Of a DNA stretch of 64,000 bases, positions 10,929 to 18,688 are shown piece by piece. Below the pieces are notes generated by a model. It had not been told where the DNA came from. It ran no database searches and saw only the letters and a program-made list of their open reading frames with translations. Each line of letters opens with the position of its first letter. The first letter of the stretch is position 1. Origin of the DNA: Ramlibacter alkalitolerans (GTDB taxonomy: Bacteria > Pseudomonadota > Gammaproteobacteria > Burkholderiales > Burkholderiaceae_C). The translations under genes were made by a program, and so were the position numbers. The DNA is taken from assembly GCF_016722765.1 (NCBI RefSeq), contig NZ_JAEQND010000002.1, positions 186,001 to 250,000 of the forward strand, given 5' to 3'.

Positions 10929-13010
10929 ATGTCGGGCTCACCGCAGCCGCACTACCAGACGCTCTACCGGGCCTGCATCAAGGACACCGCCAGCCAGGGG
11001 GCGGAGCTGATGCGCTCCACCCTCGCCCGCGCGCTGCACGCATTGCCCCAGGCCGCGGCCGGCCTCGAGGACGTGGTGGAGCGCGGATTGCTGCAGGACG
11101 CGGTGGAGGTCCTGCGCGAGCGGCAGCAGACCCTCATCGACGCCTTTCCGCAGGCACTGCTCACCGAGTTCGCGCACGCGATCGCCGGCGACCGCGGCTC
11201 CTGGCTCAGCTTCGAATCGCTGGCCCTCCTGGGCGACGAGCAGATGCAGGACAACGCGGACCTGGTGCGGGCCTGCGGTGCCCTGGAAGAAGCGGTGCGG
11301 CCGGAACTGCTGGAGCTGGAGAACACGCTGGTCTCGGCGCAGCTCACGCCGGAGGGCGCCGCGCAGCGCCATCCGCTGCGGCCCGAGGTGTACGTGCGCA
11401 GCGTCCATCGGCTGGCGCGCCACAGCCCCGTCTCGCCGGCCGTGCGACGGCGCTGGGTGCGCCACCTGCCGCTGCTGATGGCGCCGGAGCTGGCGCGCAC
11501 CTATGCCGCGATGGCGCAGCGCCTGCGGCCGCAGGATGCGGCCAGCACGCCGCAGCCGCCGGCGCGGCAGGAGGACGTGGACCGCGCCACGCAGCTCACC
11601 ATCCGCGAGCTGCGCAAGCTCATGGAAGGCGACCCCGCCGACGGCGCTGCCCGCGCCAGGCGCGCCGGCGCCGTCTTCGCGGAAACCGAGTTCTCGCAGA
11701 CGGTTCCCGCGGCGCTGCAGATGGTGCAGGACATGCGCAAGGTGGACCAGTTGGTGCTGCAGTTGCGGCAGCGGCAGGCCGCCATGCCCGGCACGGAGCG
11801 CGACAGCCTCGAAGCCTTCCGCGAGGCGCTGCGCCGGGAGGCGAAGCAGCCCGCGCAGGCCCTCGGGCTCGAGGTCGTGCACCTCATGATCGCCAACCTG
11901 GCGGCCGATCCGCGCCTGCTGCCGCCAGTGCGCGCGCTGGTGCGCGAGATCGAGCCGCCGCTGCTGCGCCTGGCGCTCGCCGACCCGCGCTTCTTCAGCG
12001 ACCGCTCGCATCCCGCCCGCCGGCTGCTGCAGGAGATCACGCAGCACAGCCTCGCGTGGAGCTCACCCCAGGAGCCCGGCTTCCCCGCCTTCATGGACTC
12101 CCTGCAGCAAGCCACCGACGCCCTGCTGGACGCCCGCGCCAACGGTCCGGAGGCCTTCGAGATCGCGCTGCTGGCGCTGCAGGATGCCTGGGACGAAGCG
12201 CAGCCCCGCGGTCGCCGCAACCGCGAACGCGCGGTGCGCGCGCTGATCCGCGCCGAGCAGCGCAACCTGCTGGCCGAGCGCGTGGGCCGCGAGCTCCTGA
12301 AGCGGCGCGAAGCGCTCGGTGCGCCCGCGGAGGCCCTGGCCTTCCTCACCGGGCCCTGGGCCCACGTGCTGGCGCAGGCGCGCCTGACGGACCTGGCGGC
12401 GCAGGAGGATCCCGGCGGCTATGGCTGGGTCGCGACCACGGTGCTGTGGAGCGTGCAGGCATCGCTCGCCGGCCACGTCGCCAACCAGCAGGTGCAGATG
12501 GTGCAGCGGATCCGGCAGGGGCTGGCGAGCATCGACTACCTGCCGGCGGACACGCAGCGGTGGCTGCATCTGCTGGCGGCGCTGCGCGACCTCGCGCTTT
12601 CCGCAACGCCGGCCAGCGCGGAGCGCATCGCCCGGGAGCGCGGCCCAGAGCGCGTCAGCACCTGGCTGGCGCCGCTGGAGATGCACGAATCCGGCTATGT
12701 TCCCGATACGCCGATGCCGCTGGCCGCGGGCAACACGCCCGAGCCCGATACCTTGCCGGTGCAGGATCTTGCGGTGGGCTCGTACGTCGACCTGCTCGCG
12801 GGCGGCTGGGAGCGCTGGCAGCTCACCTGGGCCAGCCCGCACGGACTGCTGTTCATGTTCACCAATGCCGCCGGCGCGACGCGTTCCATGACGCGGCGCA
12901 AGCTCGATCAGATGCTCTCCCAAGGCGCGGTGCGGCTGGTCTCGGCCCATCCCGTGGTGGACGGAGCGCTGGATGCGGTGGCCAGGGCCGCGTGGCGCAA
13001 CAGCCTCTGA
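10929..13010 (+). CDS. DUF1631 family protein (second paralogue)
   Basis: A 693-residue paralogue of the 6710-8977 product. Shared blocks include RFFSDRSHPARRLLQEI near residue 360, RAEQRNLLAERV near 440, and the C-terminal module WASPHGLLFMFTNAAGATRS with TRRKLDQM. It lacks most of the acidic Pro/Gln linker of the first copy and has an Ala/Arg-richer N-terminus. No export signal or membrane span is visible. GAGGAGGGG lies upstream of the ATG. It is separated from ettA by only 68 bp holding two small stem-loops, so the two are probably co-transcribed. The function is unknown; the conserved C-terminal module could be a beta-rich ligand or partner domain, but this is inference. Confidence 0.87.
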   Translation: MSGSPQPHYQTLYRACIKDTASQGAELMRSTLARALHALPQAAAGLEDVVERGLLQDAVEVLRERQQTLIDAFPQALLTEFAHAIAGDRGSWLSFESLALLGDEQMQDNADLVRACGALEEAVRPELLELENTLVSAQLTPEGAAQRHPLRPEVYVRSVHRLARHSPVSPAVRRRWVRHLPLLMAPELARTYAAMAQRLRPQDAASTPQPPARQEDVDRATQLTIRELRKLMEGDPADGAARARRAGAVFAETEFSQTVPAALQMVQDMRKVDQLVLQLRQRQAAMPGTERDSLEAFREALRREAKQPAQALGLEVVHLMIANLAADPRLLPPVRALVREIEPPLLRLALADPRFFSDRSHPARRLLQEITQHSLAWSSPQEPGFPAFMDSLQQATDALLDARANGPEAFEIALLALQDAWDEAQPRGRRNRERAVRALIRAEQRNLLAERVGRELLKRREALGAPAEALAFLTGPWAHVLAQARLTDLAAQEDPGGYGWVATTVLWSVQASLAGHVANQQVQMVQRIRQGLASIDYLPADTQRWLHLLAALRDLALSATPASAERIARERGPERVSTWLAPLEMHESGYVPDTPMPLAAGNTPEPDTLPVQDLAVGSYVDLLAGGWERWQLTWASPHGLLFMFTNAAGATRSMTRRKLDQMLSQGAVRLVSAHPVVDGALDAVARAAWRNSL

Positions 13011-13159
13011 ATGACGGAATGACTGCGCCGCTGGCGCGGCGGCAATGACACCTCGCCGCGGCGCGGCTCGATGACAAGGGGCTGCAGGCCGTCTGGGGCT
13101 TGTCATTTCGTCATCGACGCCGCGCGAGCGGCGAAGTCATGCGCGCCGAAGGCGGCGCG
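13011..13159. repeat. Cluster of short GC-rich hairpins separated by TGAC/GTCAT
   Basis: Between the convergent DUF1631 and GIY-YIG-like genes lie at least four small stem-loops (for example GCCGC-N4-GCGGC and GCGCC-N3-GGCGG types), spaced by AATGAC or GTCAT words. This resembles degenerate REP-type units. It may serve as a bidirectional transcription barrier; no T-tract is present. Confidence 0.55.
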
Positions 13160-13492
13160 TCATGCCTGCCAGACGCCGTAGCCCTTTTCGCGCAGGGCGA
13201 TCCCGAGCTCCACTTCCATCTCGCAGGCGGCGCGGTACGGCATCGGGTTGAACACCTCGTACAGCTGCGGCAGCAGCCTGAGCCCGTGCTCGCGCACGAA
13301 GGCATTGGCCTGGATCCCCGCCTTGTGCCGGTCGAAGCGAACGTCCGGGTCGAGCCCCGTCATGCCGACGTACACGAACGGCATGCCCAGCACGTAGTCC
13401 GGATTGCAGCGGCGAAAGCGCGCGTTGTTCCACACCGTGTCATCGAGCTGCACCACGTAGACGTGGTAGTGCTGCTCGCTGCGCCGGTTCAC
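13160..13492 (-). CDS. Small GIY-YIG-like protein
   Basis: A 110-residue protein with the start of a GIY-YIG-like fold: HVYVVQL in the first strand, VYVGMTGLDP as the second (YVG in place of YIG), then RFDRHKAG matching the RxxxHK helix. A C-terminal Glu (ACEMEVELGIAL) sits where the metal-binding Glu would be expected. The start is a GTG at 13492 overlapping the OsmC stop (GTGA), so it is translationally coupled to that gene; an ATG farther upstream would run through the OsmC gene in another frame. GIY-YIG domains cut DNA or RNA, but the divergent first motif leaves activity open. It ends near the hairpin cluster at 13011-13159. Confidence 0.68.
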   Translation of the reverse strand: MNRRSEQHYHVYVVQLDDTVWNNARFRRCNPDYVLGMPFVYVGMTGLDPDVRFDRHKAGIQANAFVREHGLRLLPQLYEVFNPMPYRAACEMEVELGIALREKGYGVWQA

Positions 13493-13977
13493 GGCCGGGA
13501 GGTTTCCGCCATGCGCCAGCCGCCCTCCACGCGCACTTCGCTGCGCAGCGAGTTGGCGATGTAGCAGCGCTCGTGCGCCACCTCGTGCAGCTTGTGCACG
13601 GCGGCATCGTCGGGCGTGCGCGGGCCGCAGAAGGTGACCTGCGGATGCAGCACGATCGCCAGGATGCCCTGGCGGCCGAAGCCGATCGGCCCCAGCTGCG
13701 CCTCGGCGGCATCGCTGTAGCGGTCGACGACGAAGCCCTGTTCGGCGGCCAGCGAGAGGAACCACAGCATGTGGCAGCTCGAAGCCGCCGCCGCCAAGGC
13801 CTCCTCCGGATCGACCGCCTGCGGATCCGACCAGGGCACCCGCACGGAATGCGGCGAGCTCGAAGCGCGCACCACCGCGCCACCGTCGAAGCGCCACTCG
13901 TGCGCACGCGGGTAGCGGCCGTCCGTGAACGGCGCATCGCCGCGGGACCATTCCACGACACACCCGTAGCTGGACAT
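13489..13977 (-). CDS. OsmC/Ohr family protein
   Basis: A 162-residue protein of the OsmC superfamily, which reduces organic or fatty-acid hydroperoxides with a redox cysteine pair. The phrase DPEEALAAAASSCHMLWFL near residue 70 carries the first conserved cysteine. The expected second cysteine is in AHERCYIANSLRSEV near 140. Family members are cytoplasmic homodimers of similar length. It lies 11 bp after the GntR-type regulator gene and overlaps the GIY-YIG-like gene by 4 bp, making a likely three-gene unit. Control by the GntR protein is plausible because they are adjacent and co-directional. Confidence 0.86.
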   Translation of the reverse strand: MSSYGCVVEWSRGDAPFTDGRYPRAHEWRFDGGAVVRASSSPHSVRVPWSDPQAVDPEEALAAAASSCHMLWFLSLAAEQGFVVDRYSDAAEAQLGPIGFGRQGILAIVLHPQVTFCGPRTPDDAAVHKLHEVAHERCYIANSLRSEVRVEGGWRMAETSRP

Positions 13978-13988
13978 CGCGATTCCTT

Positions 13989-14636
13989 TCAGGCGGGGGG
14001 AAGGGCGGCCAGCGCGCTGCGCTCCGTCTCGGCCAGGTGCGCCTGCAGCACCTTGAGCGCGGCCTTCGCGTCGCGACGGCGCAGCGCGCGCAGCAGGGCG
14101 TGGTGCTCCTCGTGCCAGCCCTGCGCGCGCGTGCCGGGCTTCATGCGGGCGTAGTAGTAGCGATCGACCTGGAAGCGCAGGCGCCGCACGATCGCCATCG
14201 ATTCGCTGCGCTGCGCCGGCGCATAGAGCGCTTCGTGGAATTCACGGTCGCCGACGATCCAGTCGGCGACGGCACTGGCCTTGTCCAGCGCCGCCTGGAT
14301 CGTCTCGACCCGGTTGATGCTGGCCGTCGTGTGCAGCGGCACGGCATCGGCCAGCACGTCGCTTTCGATGATCTGGCGCAGCCGGAACAGTTCGCGCAGT
14401 TCGGCAGCGCTCACCGTGCGAACGTACATGCCCTTGTTGGGAACCATGCGCAGCAGGCCCTCGGCCTGCAGTTGGAACAGCGCCTCGCGCACCGGCACCC
14501 GGCTGACGCCAAGCTCGGCAGCAATCTCCTCCTGGCGCAGCGGCTCCCCCGACGCCCAGCGCCCCTGGTCCAGGGACTGCCTCAGCAGGCCGGTAACGGC
14601 CGACGAGGTGGTGAGCGCAATGGAAGAGGCTGGCAT
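13989..14636 (-). CDS. GntR family transcriptional regulator (FadR/FCD subfamily)
   Basis: A 215-residue repressor-like regulator. A winged helix-turn-helix occupies residues about 10-75 (LRQEEIAAELGVSRVPVREALFQ is read in part as EIAAELGVSRVPVREAL). An all-helical FCD effector domain with metal-ligand-type residues (DREFHEALY, HEEHHALL) follows. Such proteins sense small carboxylates and usually repress the adjacent operon. A perfect 12-bp palindrome sits 10 bp upstream of the start codon (14647-14658), a good candidate for its own operator. The genes downstream encode OsmC and the GIY-YIG-like protein. The effector is not predictable from the sequence. Confidence 0.9.
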   Translation of the reverse strand: MPASSIALTTSSAVTGLLRQSLDQGRWASGEPLRQEEIAAELGVSRVPVREALFQLQAEGLLRMVPNKGMYVRTVSAAELRELFRLRQIIESDVLADAVPLHTTASINRVETIQAALDKASAVADWIVGDREFHEALYAPAQRSESMAIVRRLRFQVDRYYYARMKPGTRAQGWHEEHHALLRALRRRDAKAALKVLQAHLAETERSALAALPPA

Positions 14637-14938
14637 GGCTCAGGTTTATACATGTATACAATTTCGGCTACAAGAAAAGCGAGGTGTGAATACAACACCG
14701 ACGCCGTGCTGCGCGTTTGCATGCTTTGGGCTGCGCGAAATATCGGCCTTGCATCGCCTGCGAGCGCATTGGCTGAGCCATGCCCCAAGCATCACTGCAG
14801 CACCCGTCGAGGGCCCTCAACGCAAGAGTTTTTCACGAATTTGGCCCCTGTAGGACGACATCCCGCCGATCCCCGAACTTTCGCCGACACGACCCGTCTG
14901 TAAGTCTTGTTTGCAACTTTCGAGCAGGGGACCAGCGA
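14637..14938. other. Intergenic region, GntR regulator / lytic transglycosylase
   Basis: This divergent region of 302 bases has an AT-richer left end containing the palindrome at 14647-14658. A minus-strand TCCTACAGG (14855-14847) resembles boxes seen elsewhere in the window. A GAGCAGGGG ribosome-binding site precedes the rightward gene. No protein-like frame is seen. Confidence 0.55.
14647..14658. promoter_or_regulatory. Perfect palindrome TATACATGTATA, likely GntR operator
   Basis: This 12-bp perfect palindrome, flanked by TTT and CAATTT, lies 10 bp upstream of the GntR start codon. FCD-type GntR proteins bind AT-rich palindromes of about this size, so autoregulation is the simplest reading. 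Confidence 0.62.
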
Positions 14939-15796
14939 ATGAAAGAGCGTGTTACTTCGGGTGTGTCTTCGGTGTTGATGCTCGCGGGCCTGGTGAGCGT
15001 CGCGCTCACGAGCTCGATCGGTAGCGTGCCCGCCCCGGTTTCCGACACGCTGGCCCAGCGCTTGCAGACCGGCAAGGTCGCCGTGGAGGCCCCTGCCGCG
15101 GTTCCGGCCCCGGCGGTGCAGGTCGCGGCCGCTGCGGCGCCTGCCACCCCGTTCAACACCCTCAAGGTCGACACCAGCTACTACGACCAGCTGCGTTCCA
15201 AGCTCACGTGGCTCCCGGTCCGCTACGCCGGCAACGTCCTGAAGACGCCGGACGTGCCCTCGCGCCTGCTGCTGGCCAAGTCCGCCGCGCAGCGTGCGGG
15301 CCTGTCGGAAGTGGGGCTGAGCTACCGCGACGTGTACGGCATCATCAACGCCGAAACGTCGTGGATCCCGCGCATGGGCGCCAGCAAGGACGGCACGCCC
15401 AACCTGGGCATCGCGCAGTTCGAGCCCGCCACCGCCAAGGCCGTGGGCCTGACGGACCCCACGGACCCCGTGCAGGCCGTGCATGCGCTGGCCGTGCACC
15501 TGAAGGACGCCGCCAAGTGGAGCGCCAAGCGCCTGGACGGCCTGAAGCTGTCGCCGACGCAGTACGCGCTGAAGCTGCGCGAAGGCGTCTCGATCTACTA
15601 CAACCTGTCGTCCAAGGGCCGCGCCGCCTGGAACGGCCTGAACACCAAGAAGCTGCCGATCGAAACGCGCCGCCACATCGCCAACGCCCGCATCGGCGCC
15701 CGCGAGGCGGCGGAACTCGAAGCACAGCTGGCGGAACTGCGTGGCCGCATGAAGGGCACGGGCATGATGACCGCGTCGTACGGCGCGGGTAACTGA
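14939..15796 (+). CDS. Exported lytic transglycosylase (SLT domain)
   Basis: A 285-residue protein with a hydrophobic N-terminus (LMLAGLVSVALTSSIG) that acts as a signal peptide or anchor, then an Ala/Pro-rich linker (residues 40-75). An SLT/lysozyme-like domain follows. The catalytic Glu is in NAETSW near residue 140, and GIAQFEPATA follows about 20 residues later, the usual GxxQ spacing. These enzymes cleave the glycan strands of peptidoglycan with anhydro-muropeptide formation. I start at the ATG at 14939 because it has a GAGCAGGGG ribosome-binding site; an in-frame ATG at 14780 would add an unlikely 53 residues before the signal. A strong terminator follows at 15813. Confidence 0.85.
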   Translation: MKERVTSGVSSVLMLAGLVSVALTSSIGSVPAPVSDTLAQRLQTGKVAVEAPAAVPAPAVQVAAAAAPATPFNTLKVDTSYYDQLRSKLTWLPVRYAGNVLKTPDVPSRLLLAKSAAQRAGLSEVGLSYRDVYGIINAETSWIPRMGASKDGTPNLGIAQFEPATAKAVGLTDPTDPVQAVHALAVHLKDAAKWSAKRLDGLKLSPTQYALKLREGVSIYYNLSSKGRAAWNGLNTKKLPIETRRHIANARIGAREAAELEAQLAELRGRMKGTGMMTASYGAGN

Positions 15797-15812
15797 GCCT
15801 CCGCCGCTCCCC

Positions 15813-15840
15813 AGAAAGCCGGCCTTGTTGCCGGCTTTCT
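15813..15840 (+). terminator. Rho-independent terminator of lytic transglycosylase gene
   Basis: An 11-bp stem (AGAAAGCCGGC pairing with GCCGGCTTTCT) with a 6-nt loop, ending in a short T-rich run, 16 bp after the stop codon. Confidence 0.85.
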
Positions 15841-15924
15841 TGCGTCTGGCCGTGCGGGCGGTGATGTTGCCGTCGGATGAGGTCGCTGCGGAAGCAGCGG
15901 GCGAAAGCGAAGCGGAAGAGGGGT

Positions 15925-16004
15925 GCCATCGCAAGCGATTGGGTTGCGGTGCCGCGCTGCGCTCGTTGCCCCCGGGTCCGGCACAGGACGGCTTTGTCCG
16001 CCTC
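15925..16004 (+). repeat. Dispersed 80-bp intergenic repeat, copy A
   Basis: About 80 bp nearly identical to 20397-20476, sharing GCCATCGCAAGCGA at the left, TTGCGGTGCCGCGCTGCGCT in the middle, and CCGGCACAGGACGGCTT near the right end. Both copies lie just outside genes. Confidence 0.8.
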
Positions 16005-16100
16005 ACTCCATGTCCCCCGGCGCGGTTGAGAGCACGGGCCCTGGCTGAAGCCGCGCCCGCGCCTCCTCCTTGACTTCCGGAGTCGGACAAAGCCGTCCTG
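15984..16100. repeat. 17-bp perfect inverted repeat with 83-bp spacer
   Basis: The sequence CAGGACGGCTTTGTCCG (15984-16000) recurs as its exact reverse complement at 16084-16100. The left arm is the right part of repeat copy A, so the element may be bounded by a second, inverted fragment of the same repeat. Confidence 0.75.
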
Positions 16101-16268
16101 CGCCTGCGGCCTTGCAGGGTGGAGCAGCCGTTCCTCCGATCAGCTCAGGAGCGCAGCGCTACGACGCGGGAGTGCTCCTCGGGGACCGGCGGTGCGTGCA
16201 CCACGCGCCGGATAGGAGGCGACGCGACTCCCCGGTCCGCCTTCCCGCAGCAAGAGTCGAACACTTCG

Positions 16269-17612
16269 CTAACTTGCTGCCGCCGCCGGCCCCTGCAGTG
16301 CCTTGCGCCGCACCACGTCGATGTTGTTGCGCAGCGCGTAGAGCTCGTCGACGTAGGACAGCGGCACGGTGATGCGGCCGACGCGGTCGTCCAGGGCGTC
16401 GAGTTCGCGCACCACCTCCACGGCCTTCTGCGGCTCCGCGTACAGCCGGTTCTCGATGTCGCGCAGCTGCGCGTACCAGCGGAAGACGCGCGAGCGGATG
16501 CGGAACTGGTACAGGGGCGGGACGATGCGCGAGAGCGGCAGCAGCACCGCCAGGATGATGCCCAGGGCCAGCCACATGCGCTCGATGAGGTTGGCCAGCC
16601 AGAAGGGCAGCCATCGCTGCAGGAAGGGCTGGCCGCCGCGGATGGTGCGCTCGGCCTCGCGCGACACCGGGTACTCGGTGCGCTCGGTGTTGGGGAAGCT
16701 GCCGGCGCGGTTGAACCAGCCGGCGGGGCCGTGCAGGTCGCGCGCGGCCTGCGCGAACAGCTGCAGCAGCGCGGGATGCGTCGCCTCGCGGGCCAGCAGC
16801 GAGGTGGTCGTGGCGACCAGCCGCACGTCCTGCGGCGGCACGTCCTTGGCGAGATCGACGATGCCGCGCGGCAGCACCACCGGGCTCAGGAACGGCAGGC
16901 GGCGCGAATAGGCATCGCTCTGCGTGAAGTCCATGAGCTTGACGCCGGGCGTCTGCAACAGCATCTGCACCATCTGCGACTCGGGTGCGGAGGCGAAGAC
17001 GATCGCGTCCAGCTCGCCGGCCAGGAAGGCGACGGCGGCCGAGGTCTGGTCCAGGCGCGTGACCTTCATGTGCGCCGGATCCATGCCGTTGGCTTCGAAC
17101 AGCCGGCGCATGACGCCGGGCGCGCCGCTGCCGCGGGCGCCGATGTTCACCCGCAGGTCCTGCAGCTGCGTGAGCGAGCCGAGCGCGCGCCCCGGTGCCT
17201 TCCTGGCCGCGTCTTCGCGGTAGAACAGCCAGATCGGCTCCACGAACAGGCTGCCGAGCGACACGATGCCGCTTTCCTCGTTCGCGTTGCGCTCGCTGCT
17301 GCCGCCCTGCACGAAGCCGAGGTCCGCCTTGCCGGCGCGCAGGAGGCGCAGGTTGGCCGGCGAGCCCTCCGTCGGCACGAGCACCACTTCGATCCCGTAA
17401 GCGGCGAGCGCCTTCTGGTAGCGCTTGCCGAACTGGTCGTAGGCGCTCTGCGCCGGCCCGGTGGCGAGCGTGACCTTCTTCGGCGGGTTCGGGTCGAGCC
17501 ACCAGTAGGCCAGCACCAGCAGGCCGATGGCCACCAAGGCGATCGGCCCGGCGGAGATGAGCAGGTCGCGGATGGAGACCAGCGTGTAGCGCAAGACCCG
17601 CACCGCCTTCAT
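16269..17612 (-). CDS. TAXI family TRAP-type solute-binding protein, membrane-anchored
   Basis: A 447-residue protein. A membrane helix at about residues 16-40 is followed by a periplasmic TAXI solute-binding domain (ATGPAQSAYDQFGKRYQKAL, LRLLRAGKADLGFVQGG, VNIGARGSGAPGVMRRL). A second hydrophobic span lies near residues 335-360, then a charged, helical C-terminal tail. Classical TAXI binding proteins are free in the periplasm; the second span and tail suggest a membrane-tethered form. No TRAP permease genes are nearby. The ATG at 17612 overlaps the peptidase stop in an ATGA junction, so the two are coupled. The substrate is unknown; C4-dicarboxylate or amino-acid-like ligands are typical of the family. 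Confidence 0.87.
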   Translation of the reverse strand: MKAVRVLRYTLVSIRDLLISAGPIALVAIGLLVLAYWWLDPNPPKKVTLATGPAQSAYDQFGKRYQKALAAYGIEVVLVPTEGSPANLRLLRAGKADLGFVQGGSSERNANEESGIVSLGSLFVEPIWLFYREDAARKAPGRALGSLTQLQDLRVNIGARGSGAPGVMRRLFEANGMDPAHMKVTRLDQTSAAVAFLAGELDAIVFASAPESQMVQMLLQTPGVKLMDFTQSDAYSRRLPFLSPVVLPRGIVDLAKDVPPQDVRLVATTTSLLAREATHPALLQLFAQAARDLHGPAGWFNRAGSFPNTERTEYPVSREAERTIRGGQPFLQRWLPFWLANLIERMWLALGIILAVLLPLSRIVPPLYQFRIRSRVFRWYAQLRDIENRLYAEPQKAVEVVRELDALDDRVGRITVPLSYVDELYALRNNIDVVRRKALQGPAAAAS

Positions 17613-18586
17613 GCGCGTTCGCCGCAGGCCGGCAGCTGCAGTCCGTCGACGGTGATGCCGCGTGCGGCCCGCACCGCCCGCACGACGGCCAGGGCACAGG
17701 CCTCCGCGGCCATGGTGGCGAGCGCCAGCAGGCCGGGGCTGCGGCCGCTCTCGCCGGTGCCCAGCGCGAAGAGCGTATCGCCGTCGAACATCGTGTGCGC
17801 CGGATTGATGGTGCGGGCGAGGCCGTCGTGGCCGACGCTGGCCAGGCGCGCGGCCTGTGCCTTGGTGATCACCGCATCGGTGGCGATGACGCCGATGGTG
17901 GTGTTGGTGCCGGCCATCACCGAGCGCGCCACTTCGCCGCGCAGCAAGGCGCGCCGCGCGTCGAGCAGGTGCAGGCCGTCGGCGCTGCGTGCGCCGGCGA
18001 GCACGGCCCCCGTGTCCGGATCGATCACGTCGCCGAGCGCGTTGCACGCGACGATCGCGCCGACGGTCACGCCATCGACCGTGATGGAAGCGGTGCCGAT
18101 GCCGCCCTTCATCGCGCGCTGCAGGCCGAACACCTTGCCCACCGTGGCGCCCGCGCCGGCGCCGACGTTGCCTTCCTGCGGCGCCTGGCGCGATGCGGCC
18201 TGGCAGGCGGCGTAGCCGGCCGCCGCATCGGGGCGGATGCGGTGGTCGCCGACGGGCAGGTCGAACAGCACGGCGGCGGGCACGAGGGGCACGCGCGCGG
18301 GACCGACTTCGAGGCCGATGCCTTGCTCGTCGAGCCAGCGCATGACGCCGCCGGCGGCGTCCAGGCCCCAGGCGCTGCCGCCCGAGAGCAGCACCGCGTG
18401 CACGCGCTCCACCGTGTGGGCGGGGTGCAGCAGGTCGGTCTCGCGCGTGCCCGGGGCGGCGCCGCGCACGTCGACGCCGGCCACCGCGCTGCCGCGTGCG
18501 AGCACCACGGTACAGCCGGTGGGCCGGCGCGCATCGGTGCAGTGGCCGACCTCGATGCCCGCCACGTCCGTGATCGAGGAAATCAT
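17609..18586 (-). CDS. P1 (S58/DmpA) family N-terminal nucleophile peptidase
   Basis: A 325-residue member of the DmpA/NylC family, self-processed aminopeptidases and amidases. The N-terminal part has ITDVAGIEVGHCTD and LLSGGSAWGLDAAGGV, both typical. The processing site is in MAGTNTTIGVIATDA: cleavage between Asn228 and Thr229 would free the nucleophilic Thr of the beta subunit. The family trims N-terminal D- or L-amino acids or beta-peptides, or opens amides. The ATGA overlap with the TAXI-protein gene suggests that import or sensing of a small amide or peptide is linked to its hydrolysis; this is inference. It is divergent from the glucan phosphorylase gene. Confidence 0.88.
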   Translation of the reverse strand: MISSITDVAGIEVGHCTDARRPTGCTVVLARGSAVAGVDVRGAAPGTRETDLLHPAHTVERVHAVLLSGGSAWGLDAAGGVMRWLDEQGIGLEVGPARVPLVPAAVLFDLPVGDHRIRPDAAAGYAACQAASRQAPQEGNVGAGAGATVGKVFGLQRAMKGGIGTASITVDGVTVGAIVACNALGDVIDPDTGAVLAGARSADGLHLLDARRALLRGEVARSVMAGTNTTIGVIATDAVITKAQAARLASVGHDGLARTINPAHTMFDGDTLFALGTGESGRSPGLLALATMAAEACALAVVRAVRAARGITVDGLQLPACGERA

Positions 18587-18688
18587 GGCGCGATTATGGT
18601 CGCCGGCCGCGCGTGCTCGGCAGGGCGCGGCGCTGTCCGTGCAATCGCTGACCCTCCGCCACCGGCAACCGAACTACCATCCGGGGCC

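Larger units (their letters stand above)
15797..16268. other. Intergenic region with terminator and dispersed repeats
   Basis: This 472-base stretch lies between two converging genes. It holds the terminator at 15813-15840, one copy of an 80-bp dispersed repeat (15925-16004), and a 17-bp inverted repeat whose arms are at 15984-16000 and 16084-16100. The remainder to 16268 has no convincing gene. Confidence 0.7.

Noticed and set aside
16240..16270. GTTCGACTC-like T-loop sequence on the minus strand, considered as a tRNA.
   Set aside because: No acceptor, D or anticodon arm could be built around it, and it lies at the end of the TAXI gene.
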